Shown: piece by piece, positions 9,581 to 17,979 of the stretch
Layout of the letters: each line of letters opens with the position of its first letter
Position numbering within the stretch: position 1 is the stretch's first letter
Assembly: GCA_903874955.1 (NCBI GenBank)
Contig: CAIQTY010000010.1
Location: 1 to 43,279, forward strand
Direction: 5' to 3'
DNA length: 43,279 nucleotides
Source of the DNA: an uncultured Alphaproteobacteria bacterium
Lineage (GTDB): Bacteria; Pseudomonadota; Alphaproteobacteria; Paracaedibacterales; CAITNM01
Program-made: the position numbers and the translations under genes
Notes under the pieces: model-generated
Seen by the model: the letters and a program-made list of their open reading frames with translations, nothing else
Told to the model about the DNA's origin: nothing
Database searches by the model: none

Positions 9581-10687
9581 CTACTGATCTAAAAATATGC
9601 GTTCATAAATTTTTTGTAGGGTTTTCAAATCAGACAAAGACACCTGCTCATCTACCTTATGAGCTGTTTTATTGAGCAGACCCAATTCAACAACCGGACA
9701 GATCTTTTGAATAAACCTGGCATCAGATGTACCGCCAGATGTGGACATAAGCGGCTTTAACCCTGTTTCGGATTCTACAGCTTTTGCGACAATATTTCCC
9801 CAATTTGCCGAACTCGACAGAAAGGGTTCCGCAGATAGTATCGGATTAATTACAAAAGTTGCTCCAAATTCTTCTTTAACTTTTCGAGCAGCATCATGAA
9901 TAAAATTTGTGAGTGATTCAAAGCTATGCAACGTATTATAGCGGATATTCACCGAAGCGTATGCAACGCCTGGAATAACGTTATAAGCATTGTTTGGCAT
10001 ATTTAATTTTACAACTTCAAGATTACTTGGGTCAAAATCAGGTGTTCCCTCATCTAGAGTGGTCGAGGTCAAAATACCAAGCAGAGCCAAAAGTGGGCTA
10101 GCCGCATTATTTGCCAAGTGTGGGTAAGCCACGTGTCCTTGGGTTCCATAGGTTTCAATATCAAAACTTATACTGCCGCGCCTCCCATTTTTAATGGTGT
10201 CGGCGAGTCTTTCAGATGAGGTTGGTTCTCCTACCAAAGCAAACGTTGGCACATGGTTATTTTCCACAAGCCACGGAAGCACCTTAACAACGCCTTCTTT
10301 TGCAGGACCTTCCTCGTCAGACGTCAGCAACAAACTGATGGATCCTTTTGGTTGGCTATAGGGTATAGCTGCCAAGAACGCCCCAATGGCGCCTTTCATA
10401 TCAACGGCCCCACGTCCCCACAAAATATCGTTTTCAACCACACCCGTAAAAGGAGAGTGTGTCCACCCTTCCCCCGGTGGTACAACATCAACGTGACCTG
10501 CGAACATAATATGAGGTTCAGCTGTTCCTCTTCGAGCAAATAGATTATCAACCTCACCAAATGGGAGTCGCGTTGTCTCAAATCCAAGTGATTCGACATA
10601 GGCTTGAATATAGTCCAAACAATCAGATCCTTTCGGAGTAACTGTATCGAATTCAATTAATCTTTGAGTGAGCTCTAGGACATCCAC
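9581..10687 (-). CDS. dapE: Succinyl-diaminopimelate desuccinylase
   Basis: 368 residues, normal length. M20 peptidase family: the metal-binding segment M-F-A-G-H-V-D-V-V-P-P-G and the following G-R-G-A-V-D-M-K-G are present, then S-D-E-E-G-P-A with the catalytic and metal Glu residues, and a dimerisation lid domain in the middle. It removes succinate from N-succinyl-L,L-diaminopimelate, a step toward meso-DAP and lysine. Start is GTG, two bases after the dapD stop, so the genes form a tight operon and are probably translationally coupled. Confidence 0.95.
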   Translation of the reverse strand: MDVLELTQRLIEFDTVTPKGSDCLDYIQAYVESLGFETTRLPFGEVDNLFARRGTAEPHIMFAGHVDVVPPGEGWTHSPFTGVVENDILWGRGAVDMKGAIGAFLAAIPYSQPKGSISLLLTSDEEGPAKEGVVKVLPWLVENNHVPTFALVGEPTSSERLADTIKNGRRGSISFDIETYGTQGHVAYPHLANNAASPLLALLGILTSTTLDEGTPDFDPSNLEVVKLNMPNNAYNVIPGVAYASVNIRYNTLHSFESLTNFIHDAARKVKEEFGATFVINPILSAEPFLSSSANWGNIVAKAVESETGLKPLMSTSGGTSDARFIQKICPVVELGLLNKTAHKVDEQVSLSDLKTLQKIYERIFLDQ

Positions 10688-10689
10688 AG

Positions 10690-11487
10690 CTAATCTCGCA
10701 GTAAATCATTGATAGCAGTTTTCGACCGGGTTTTCTCATCGACAGTTTTCACAATCACTGCACAATCAAGATTTACCCCTCCTGAGGATGGCATTGATCC
10801 AGGCACCACAACTGAATAAGCGGGCACTCGCCCCATATGCACTGCACCCGTTTGGCGATCAACTATTTTTGTCGAAGCACCAATAAAAACACCCATGCTA
10901 ATCACGGCACCAGTTTCAACAATCACACCCTCAGCAACCTCAGAACGAGCACCAATAAAGCAGTTATCTTCAATAATGACTGGGGCTGCCTGCACCGGTT
11001 CTAAAACACCGCCAATGCCGGTGCCTCCTGAAATATGGCAATTTTTGCCTATTTGCGCACAAGATCCAATCGTAGCCCAGGTATCAACCATGGTTCCTTC
11101 ATCAACATACGCGCCGATATTAACAAAACTTGGCATCAACACTACATTTTTGCCAATAAAGGCTCCACGGCGAACTACTGAACCTGGCACACTCCTGAAG
11201 CCAGCTTTAACAAAGTGGTCATGGTCCCAACCATCAGCTTTCATGGAAACCTTATCAAAAAATGGCGCTGGATAACTTTGCTGCACACGATTCGCATTTA
11301 ATCGAAAAGACAGTAAAACCGCTTTTTTAATCCATTGATTGACCTGCCAACCTTGGCTTGATTTTTCAGCCACCCGAATTTCACCAGCATCGAGTTGCAG
11401 TAAGGTCTGTTCAACCGCTTGCTTTAGCTCATCAGTAGCGATGAGGTTAGCCAAATCATCCCAAGCATTTTCAATTATTTTGTGCAT
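10690..11487 (-). CDS. dapD: Tetrahydrodipicolinate N-succinyltransferase
   Basis: 265 residues, close to the usual 270-280. The C-terminal half shows the left-handed beta-helix hexapeptide pattern (for example [14 protein letters not shown] and repeated V-I-V/I-E steps). The N-terminal helical domain has the conserved [11 protein letters not shown] segment. It transfers succinyl from succinyl-CoA to tetrahydrodipicolinate in the DAP pathway. A GGGAGATA ribosome site precedes the ATG. It is first in the dapD-dapE operon; dapF is elsewhere in the window (22702-23469). Confidence 0.96.
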   Translation of the reverse strand: MHKIIENAWDDLANLIATDELKQAVEQTLLQLDAGEIRVAEKSSQGWQVNQWIKKAVLLSFRLNANRVQQSYPAPFFDKVSMKADGWDHDHFVKAGFRSVPGSVVRRGAFIGKNVVLMPSFVNIGAYVDEGTMVDTWATIGSCAQIGKNCHISGGTGIGGVLEPVQAAPVIIEDNCFIGARSEVAEGVIVETGAVISMGVFIGASTKIVDRQTGAVHMGRVPAYSVVVPGSMPSSGGVNLDCAVIVKTVDEKTRSKTAINDLLRD

Positions 11488-11635
11488 TATCTCCCTAACC
11501 TTATCTAGGCTTTTGCGTTGACCCAGCGTATCACAGGTTTTAAGCCAAGGAAAAGATCATCGTTAGGCTATAAAATATAAGTTCCTACTATAAAAAATCT
11601 ATACCCCGGCTAATTGCGGTTTCTTTTTGAATTTT

Positions 11636-14600
11636 TTAGGATGTATAAATTTTTGCATAATCATCCTGATGATGTTGATGCAACCACCGAAGATTCACCT
11701 GCCAATCTGCTATAAGAGGGTGCTTATCAGCTGGGCCACTCCATGCTAGATACCCCGCATAAAATAGGACTGTTTCAATTCCTTTGCGCGTGAATATATA
11801 ATCAGGTTCTGCATCAGCAGCTGCAAGATTTTCGCAATAACGCTGCTGCACTAGTTCCTCATAGTTAATTCCATCTTCTGTCCAATCTGCAAAGGGACGA
11901 TGCTCCGCTAGCATTGTACAAACTAAGCCAAAGAAGCCCTTTCTCTTTTTGGCATCAACAGACTTTAAATAGCTATAAATTGTATTAACCAATTCGTGGG
12001 GACCGGCGTAAATGTGCTGATAAAAGTATTTAACAACAGCGTTAGCACCTTCAATCCCCGTACCACCTGGAGAATAATCCCAATTCCCAAACATGGCGTT
12101 TGCTGGCTCAGTTGCCGTTGGAACGTTCCAAAATTGCTGGTTATCAAATTTCATTTTAGCAACGATACTGACATTTTCGCTATCGCCTGGGTGATCACAT
12201 AGTGTTGTAATCGTATCATTCTTGAAATCGTTCAAGATTATTTTTTTCAAATATTCATCAAATGTTGTAGCTTCCTGATTACCCATTACAGCATCCACAC
12301 CTTCAAATGCGTTAACAGCATTTCTACTAACACTCTCAATACCGGTTTTCTTTCCATCCGGACAATGAGTAAAGCGCCCTAGCAAGGTTCCAATTAGGCC
12401 ATAATCATCGGCATAATGATTTCCTGCTCGATCAAAATAAGCAAAAATCAACAGTACTTTTTTGCATAACTCCATTCTTTCAGCAGAGAAATTCTCCATA
12501 TCAGGAATCCAGTCATCCCAAGGCAAACCAGCAGGTATTCGTAAGTTGGTTCCAAAAAGTTCAACTAAAGTTTTGATGGTGTACTGATGAACTTTCTCAT
12601 AACTGTCTGCCAAATTGCTTTTGAAGGAAAGATATTTTTTGGCTAGCTCAGTAGGATTTATTTCGAAATTAAGCAATTCATTCCGGCGTTGCATTTGCTC
12701 TACATTGTTGATGTCTGGGACGTCACCTTCATTCAAGTTAATTGCCTGAGACGCATCGTGACTATCGGTAAACATTGTAATGAACGGCAAAAGATCAACT
12801 GCTTGATTGTTTATTAGAGTATTTGACAACCCATCGGGGTAAACATGAGGTTTAATTTTGGTGTTGTATACGTTAATAGTATAATTTCCAACTCGTTTCC
12901 AATAAATGGCATCAGTTTCTGCCGGCCTTTTACGCAAATCAGGATGAACATTAAAGACATAATTTTCTAGTGCTCCATCCCAGTTTGTTGAAGGCAACTT
13001 CTTGATTTTTTCCATGTTTGTGTAAACGTAAGATGGATCAAATAAAAAATATTCTAAATTATCACCATAACTTGGTATTAATTCGTATAAATCATTAACA
13101 TCTTGCAACGCTACTTCTTCGAGAATATGCAAGAAGCTTTCTACTAAAGTTACTTTTAGTTTACGACGATCTATAAATGAAAGTCGCAGATCATTAATAT
13201 AACTAAAATTCGCCTGGAGAGCATTCCTTATTAACCGAGTATTAGCTGCTGCGCCTTCAGGCTTGTAGAATGTTGACCAATGATTTACAAAAAAATTTAT
13301 TAAGCGGGTTTCAAAAGCAGCGCGTTTGGGATCATCCACGTTAGGATTATATGCATTTATCGCATCGACACCGTTTACAAAATCAACAGCACCTATTAAA
13401 TTTGCAATCACAGGCGCTGGAGATATTAATTCCCTTGGTGGAGTGATAGCTTGGACCCTAGCATTGATTAGCTCTTTTATAAGCCGTTCCTGATTAGTTT
13501 TAAAGGCTACTGAAAGTTCTTCGACCCGTGCATCAAGAGCATTTTTACTTTCACCAGGATGGGCTGCGACAGTAAAAGTAGGAATAATTGTTCTTATTTT
13601 TGCAATCAGTGCTTGGTAATAGACATCCCTTTGTATATCAGGAAGGTTTAATATTGCTCTTTTGCAGGCTAAGATTTTCTGGGCTGCTGGTACATTCGAA
13701 TTAATTAGTGTATCACTTATTGCCTTAACCACTGGCGCTTGAACGATTTGATCAATTGAGTCTTTAATTTTTTGCCCTATGCCGGCAGAGATGACGAAGC
13801 AAGCTTTTTTTCTTTCAAAAAGAACATTTAAACAAATTTCTTTTTCATCAGATTTTAATTTGTCTAAAGCTTTTAAGAATTCTCTAATCGCATTGCGTTG
13901 ATCAAGGGTGCTATCACGTGGATCTAAACTGCTTATTATAGAATTGCTCGGAATCGCATCGATTAAGCCACTAATCTCAGGGGTAAGGACGCGTTGCTCA
14001 ATTCTTGTTCGCATAAATGCTTTTGCTTTAATCAGACTGGAACAGTCGTTAGCCAATGGAATAACAGCTTCAAAATTATCATCATAAATATTGCAATAAT
14101 CACCGTAACCACCAACTATTTCGAGCTTTTCAGACACTGAAAGTTTATGAAAAGTAAGAATAAATTGTTTAAAGATATGTCCTGTCAGGGGATCTTTACT
14201 GTGAGTTTGAGCAAAAACAAGCATTTCAGATGCCACATCATTTTGATACGACATAACAATTTCATCAATAACTTGATCGAGATTTCGATATTGCTCCGCA
14301 TTTTGAGGAGTGTAATCAAAGTGAGGATCTTCTGCTTTGATATTTTTGTCGTTCACCAACTGATTTAAAATCTTTGCATGTCCTTCAACGGAAGTTTCGT
14401 CTGCTCGATCTGCATACCATATTTGGTTTTTATTGAAATTGAGATCACGCCCATAAGCTGCAGCTATTTTGACGATCCTTTCAATAATAGATCTTTCTGC
14501 AGGAGTAGCTGTTAATTTTGATGTAACACCATTCGTATATCCATGACCGGTTAGCATTCCCAATACAAGCTTTGAAAAGGCAATGGAGTCAATGCGATTT

Positions 14601-14800
14601 AAATTAAGTTCACTTTCTAAAACGGCTAGTGCGCCAACCAAATCTAGCTCGGTCTTTAATTTGGCTTTCTCGCTTTGAATTTCATTCCTTTTGAGTTCAC
14701 GGAATATTGCAACATCTGTGTGACTTGCAAGTGAATCTGCGTGAGTTTTACTAGCTGTGAAAACTGTAAAGAAAACAACAGCAAAGTTTAAATACATCAT
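11636..14800 (-). CDS. Large exported hypothetical protein (1,054 residues)
   Basis: From the ATG at 14800 the protein starts with M-M-Y-L-N-F followed by a hydrophobic core and H-A-D-S, a convincing signal peptide; an upstream ATG at 14842 would add 14 residues but lies on a 7-bp inverted repeat and has no ribosome site. No domain is recognised. The body looks mainly alpha-helical, without membrane segments after the signal and without obvious sequence repeats. The C-terminal third is richer in Trp, Tyr, His and Gly, and contains H-C-P-D-G-K-K-T-G-I near residue 815, which looks like a conserved functional patch. Stands alone between dapD and recJ on the same strand. Size and export suggest an effector or surface protein; this is inference. 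Confidence 0.75.
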   Translation of the reverse strand: MMYLNFAVVFFTVFTASKTHADSLASHTDVAIFRELKRNEIQSEKAKLKTELDLVGALAVLESELNLNRIDSIAFSKLVLGMLTGHGYTNGVTSKLTATPAERSIIERIVKIAAAYGRDLNFNKNQIWYADRADETSVEGHAKILNQLVNDKNIKAEDPHFDYTPQNAEQYRNLDQVIDEIVMSYQNDVASEMLVFAQTHSKDPLTGHIFKQFILTFHKLSVSEKLEIVGGYGDYCNIYDDNFEAVIPLANDCSSLIKAKAFMRTRIEQRVLTPEISGLIDAIPSNSIISSLDPRDSTLDQRNAIREFLKALDKLKSDEKEICLNVLFERKKACFVISAGIGQKIKDSIDQIVQAPVVKAISDTLINSNVPAAQKILACKRAILNLPDIQRDVYYQALIAKIRTIIPTFTVAAHPGESKNALDARVEELSVAFKTNQERLIKELINARVQAITPPRELISPAPVIANLIGAVDFVNGVDAINAYNPNVDDPKRAAFETRLINFFVNHWSTFYKPEGAAANTRLIRNALQANFSYINDLRLSFIDRRKLKVTLVESFLHILEEVALQDVNDLYELIPSYGDNLEYFLFDPSYVYTNMEKIKKLPSTNWDGALENYVFNVHPDLRKRPAETDAIYWKRVGNYTINVYNTKIKPHVYPDGLSNTLINNQAVDLLPFITMFTDSHDASQAINLNEGDVPDINNVEQMQRRNELLNFEINPTELAKKYLSFKSNLADSYEKVHQYTIKTLVELFGTNLRIPAGLPWDDWIPDMENFSAERMELCKKVLLIFAYFDRAGNHYADDYGLIGTLLGRFTHCPDGKKTGIESVSRNAVNAFEGVDAVMGNQEATTFDEYLKKIILNDFKNDTITTLCDHPGDSENVSIVAKMKFDNQQFWNVPTATEPANAMFGNWDYSPGGTGIEGANAVVKYFYQHIYAGPHELVNTIYSYLKSVDAKKRKGFFGLVCTMLAEHRPFADWTEDGINYEELVQQRYCENLAAADAEPDYIFTRKGIETVLFYAGYLAWSGPADKHPLIADWQVNLRWLHQHHQDDYAKIYTS

Positions 14801-14928
14801 TGAATTTCTTGAAAACACACTGTGATAAGAATAACAAAACATTGTTAATAAATTATTAATTTAATAACAATATAGTTTTTAATTTTGCAATAAAAATCTA
14901 AAAATATCAGCTATTGAAGTTTAACGAA

Positions 14929-16671
14929 TCAAATTCGAATATCATCCACAATCAGTGTTAGCTGCGTGCGACCTTGCCATTCATCAACTTTAACAGTTCC
15001 AGCAACATCAATAGGTCCTCGGTGATTCACGACTGCTTGTAAAGGCGTTTGCATTGCACGAAATGCCATCGCTTTTAGACGTTTTCCCGTTTCATCTTCC
15101 AACTGAAGGCGGATATGTTGATCCCCAAGCACATCAGCAAACATGCAATTCATATGAGAAAATGCGAAGGTAGGCGTTGGGTGTCCACTGCCATAGGGTT
15201 CTAGTCGTTGTAGATGACTCATAAAAATATCGTTAAGTCCATCAACGGTTAAATACCCATCCAAATGAAGCTTTAGTTGGCGGTTTTGCATATGGGGTCT
15301 TGCAGCATCATCTAGAAAATCATAGAAACTTTCATAGCATCCAGAACAAATTGTAAAGCCTGCCGCCATTGCATGGCCCCCACCTTTACTGAGTAACCCC
15401 TTATGTACAGCTTGATGCATTAAAACTCCCATATCAAGGCCAGAGACAGAACGTCCTGAGCCTTTTTGCTCCCCCTCCCAATCTGTCACCACCAAAGCAG
15501 GTTTGTGGTAGCGATCTTTTAAGCGGGAAGAAACAATCCCTATGACACCCGGATGCCAATCTTTGCCCATAACCATGATCACCGAACGGTCAGCCAAACT
15601 ATTGGCTTCAACTTGAAGAACAGCCTCTTCTAAAACTTGGCGTTCTATCTCCTGGCGCTGGGCATTTAAAGCATTCAACTGGCATGCCAGCTCCTTGGCC
15701 TCTAAAGCATCCTCTGTAAATAAAAGTTTTGATCCTGCATCAGCCTTCCCTACCCTGCCACCAGCATTTATTCTTGGACCAATAACAAACCCAAAATGGT
15801 AAGCGGCACTTATCCCGCCCTTGAGATCAGCTTCATCAGCTATGGTTGCAAGTCCCAAATTTTTGCGTTTTGCTGCAACCTTTAACCCTTGGGTAACAAA
15901 TGCCCGGTTTAAGCCTTTCAGAGGCATTACATCGCAAACAGTACCGAGCGCTACAATATCTAAGTAGCAGAGAAGATCTGGTTCCTTGGTTTTGTTAAAA
16001 TAACCCGATTCACGGAGGGCACGATTCAATGCTACTAAGAATAAAAATGCAACACCGGCAGCGCACAGATACTTTAAATCAATCCTCTCTCCAAGGTCTT
16101 GATCTAATCGATTAGGGTTAATGATTGCTATTGCTTCAGGTAGGCGAGTTTCTGCTGTGTGATGATCAAGCACAATGACATCAAGTCCGCATTGTTTTGC
16201 GCTACCCAATGCATCAAATGAAGTTGTTCCGCAATCAACCATCAGGCAAAGCTTATAACCATTGTCGCTTAGTTTGCCGAGAGCTGCTGAGTTAGCCCCA
16301 TAACCTTCATCTAAGCGGTCAGGAATGTAGAGTTCGGTGATGACACCAATATCGCGAAAATAACGCCTAAGCAAAGCCGATGAAGTCGCCCCATCGACAT
16401 CATAATCGCCATAAACCACAATTTTCTCTGATTCTTTTACAGCTGCTAACGTACGTTTGATCCCTTGGCGCATATCATTTAAAATAAGGGGCTCTGGTAA
16501 AAATTTTCGAAGAGATGGCGATAAAAAGTCCCTAACATTATCGAAATCAATATCTCTAGCAACGAGTATGCGTGATAAAAACTCCGGTAAATCATGTGCC
16601 TGCATATACTGCATCACTAGGCGATCTTCGGCAGATGCTAATACCCAGTCAAAGCCTTTAAGAGATTTCAT
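14929..16671 (-). CDS. recJ: Single-stranded-DNA-specific 5'-3' exonuclease RecJ
   Basis: 580 residues, normal for alphaproteobacterial RecJ. DHH-family motifs are visible: motif I V-Y-G-D-Y-D-V-D-G (about residues 73-81), motif II with V-D-C-G-T, and motif III D169-H170-H171 in V-L-D-H-H-T-A-E. The DHHA1 domain carries G-G-G-H-A-M-A-A-G, and the C-terminal OB-fold ends the protein. It resects 5' ends in recombinational and mismatch repair. Complete, with no odd features. Confidence 0.96.
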   Translation of the reverse strand: MKSLKGFDWVLASAEDRLVMQYMQAHDLPEFLSRILVARDIDFDNVRDFLSPSLRKFLPEPLILNDMRQGIKRTLAAVKESEKIVVYGDYDVDGATSSALLRRYFRDIGVITELYIPDRLDEGYGANSAALGKLSDNGYKLCLMVDCGTTSFDALGSAKQCGLDVIVLDHHTAETRLPEAIAIINPNRLDQDLGERIDLKYLCAAGVAFLFLVALNRALRESGYFNKTKEPDLLCYLDIVALGTVCDVMPLKGLNRAFVTQGLKVAAKRKNLGLATIADEADLKGGISAAYHFGFVIGPRINAGGRVGKADAGSKLLFTEDALEAKELACQLNALNAQRQEIERQVLEEAVLQVEANSLADRSVIMVMGKDWHPGVIGIVSSRLKDRYHKPALVVTDWEGEQKGSGRSVSGLDMGVLMHQAVHKGLLSKGGGHAMAAGFTICSGCYESFYDFLDDAARPHMQNRQLKLHLDGYLTVDGLNDIFMSHLQRLEPYGSGHPTPTFAFSHMNCMFADVLGDQHIRLQLEDETGKRLKAMAFRAMQTPLQAVVNHRGPIDVAGTVKVDEWQGRTQLTLIVDDIRI

Positions 16672-16706
16672 AGTTTATAACTTTTCAGATACATAAAAAG
16701 AATTTT

Positions 16707-16835
16707 TTAAGTGCAAAAACGTTTTAAAAAATATCCGTTAAAACGATCTTCATCCATAGGTTTTTCTAAAATATTTTCTAAGGCCTTGAGAGCTTTTGCA
16801 ACTTTTTGAAAAAATTCTTCAATACTTAGATCCAT
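16707..16835 (-). pseudogene. 42-codon stub resembling the start of an HI0074-type nucleotidyltransferase-substrate-binding protein
   Basis: From the ATG at 16835 (AAGGAAA eight bases upstream) 42 codons are open. The sequence begins M-D-L-S-I-E-E-F and continues with an amphipathic helix (A-K-A-L-K-A-L-E) and then ...Y-F-L-K-R-F before a stop. This pattern fits the N-terminal third of HI0074-like proteins, which pair with minimal nucleotidyltransferases and where the corresponding site reads roughly V-I-Q-R-F-E-F. The rest of the domain is missing. It lies downstream of an MNT-HEPN pair on the same strand, so it may be a relic of a second such unit. It could also be an unrelated short protein. 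Confidence 0.4.
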
Positions 16836-16971
16836 AAACAGATTTCCTTTTGTGTACAAAATCACTTTATCTTTCATAATGTTTTGACGCAAAGGATTTT
16901 CGCCTTGAAGCTGATTGCCTTAATTTAAAAATCCGCTTGGCAGACTTTTTTTAGTCATGTCAATTAAACTT

Positions 16972-17448
16972 TCAGCTTGCTAAGGCATTTATTTCTTTTA
17001 ATAATTTCTCCCAGAAACCTAAAAGTTTCAGTGAACACGAGTATAAATTATTAATATTTTGAATAAGTAACTGGGGTTCTTCTGGATACTCGTGCGCTAT
17101 AGAATTGCGGACATTACGCAGATCTAGCCAAAAATCCACAGATTCCAAAATGCCTATTTTTTCAAGGTGGGCTAGCATATCCAAAAAACGGTTGCTCTCT
17201 ATTGGTTCCGCCATGACCTCAAGTAGAATTGCAAATATTTTGCTGCCTATCAGGTCTTGAAGTTTTGCATACCGTACTGCGATAACATCTAAATAGGCGT
17301 AATCATCTTTACTCAGTTTTGCTAATTTCTGCTCATTAATCGGCAAAATAGTGCTTAAACGCTCCAAAGCATCACGTAATCGTTCTTCATGCATCTTGGC
17401 GGTGTTAGCCACACTTGACAAAAATTTATAGGATGTTGAGGCCGTCAT
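16972..17448 (-). CDS. HEPN-domain toxin, HepT-like
   Basis: 158 residues, all-helical. The HEPN catalytic motif reads R-N-S-I-A-H-E-Y with Arg114, His119 and Tyr121, an exact R-x4-H-x-Y. In the characterised MntA-HepT system the Arg and His form the RNase site and the Tyr is the residue that MntA AMPylates to silence the toxin (established for the Shewanella pair). Its ATG overlaps the stop of the MNT gene by four bases (ATGA, 17445-17448), the usual coupled arrangement with the antitoxin first. All key residues are intact. Likely a defence or persistence module; the exact RNA target cannot be read from sequence. Confidence 0.85.
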   Translation of the reverse strand: MTASTSYKFLSSVANTAKMHEERLRDALERLSTILPINEQKLAKLSKDDYAYLDVIAVRYAKLQDLIGSKIFAILLEVMAEPIESNRFLDMLAHLEKIGILESVDFWLDLRNVRNSIAHEYPEEPQLLIQNINNLYSCSLKLLGFWEKLLKEINALAS

Positions 17449-17762
17449 AAAATTTGTACTCCATTTTTAGTGGCTTGCTTGTAAATCTCTTGTTCTTTTG
17501 CACTTTTGTACTTCACAACGATATCAATTTTTCTATCGTCAAACGCTAAAAAAAGTTTCTTGGCAAAGCCTAATTTTGCTGAAAGAACTTGGGTCACATC
17601 TAACTCAGTTTCGATATACAAATCAATATCTCCGCCTTTTTTAGATAAATCAGCCCGTGATCCAAATATCCATAAATGATCATCGTTTGTAAAACACTCT
17701 TTGAAGGCCTGTCTAATAGCTTGGATTTGAACATCAGTAAGACGGACTTTTTTTTCAGTCAT
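17445..17762 (-). CDS. Minimal nucleotidyltransferase antitoxin, MntA-like
   Basis: 105 residues. The polymerase-beta-type nucleotidyltransferase motif is present as F-G-S-R (Gly34, Ser35), then nine residues, then D45-I-D47, with a third acidic residue in K-I-D-I-V-V near residue 80. These residues bind Mg and ATP. In MntA-HepT systems this protein transfers AMP groups to the toxin Tyr. It is followed by the HEPN toxin with a four-base overlap. The active site is complete, so the module should be functional as far as the sequence shows. Confidence 0.88.
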   Translation of the reverse strand: MTEKKVRLTDVQIQAIRQAFKECFTNDDHLWIFGSRADLSKKGGDIDLYIETELDVTQVLSAKLGFAKKLFLAFDDRKIDIVVKYKSAKEQEIYKQATKNGVQIL

Positions 17763-17881
17763 GGGACCATTTAATAAAACGTGCTTTTGATAAGGATTCT
17801 AGCTGAACATCGGGGATTTTTATATGGAAATTAAGAATTGAGTATTAAAAAACCCCTGCACCATGGAGTGAAACATGCGTT

Positions 17882-17943
17882 TTCCATGTTCCCATAGTTT
17901 TAGCTGCAGATACTCAGCATTGATTATTTTTACAAAATCTACA
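17882..17943 (-). pseudogene. dapF fragment (20 codons)
   Basis: This 62-base stretch matches 22893-22954 inside the intact dapF at 53 of 62 positions with no gaps, on the same strand. Read in the dapF frame it gives V-D-F-V-K-I-I-N-A-E-Y-L-Q-L-K-L-W-E-H-G against V-D-F-V-R-V-I-N-S-E-H-L-Q-L-K-V-W-E-R-G; all six differences are mild. Beyond 17882 the similarity fades, with what looks like a one-base indel. It lies on the far side of the lipoxygenase-like cluster from the real dapF. Confidence 0.85.
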
Positions 17944-17962
17944 GGCCCCCTTATAGAGGGCC
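17944..17962 (-). terminator. Possible terminator after the first lipoxygenase-like gene
   Basis: GGCCC / GGGCC arms, extended by further pairs after one mismatch, form a hairpin 17 bases after the stop of the minus-strand gene. There is no strong T run, so this is tentative. Confidence 0.35.
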
Positions 17963-17979
17963 ATTATTAAACTCAGGTT

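Noticed and set aside
11636..14800. C-P-D in the large orphan as a C-x-D site of an NEL-type E3 ubiquitin ligase
   Set aside because: Only the three-residue pattern fits; the surrounding helices and the LRR domain typical of NEL proteins are not visible.
14841..14871. Inverted repeat ATTGTTA / TAACAAT as a regulatory site
   Set aside because: It consists almost only of A and T in an AT-rich spacer and may arise by chance; used only to favour the downstream start.
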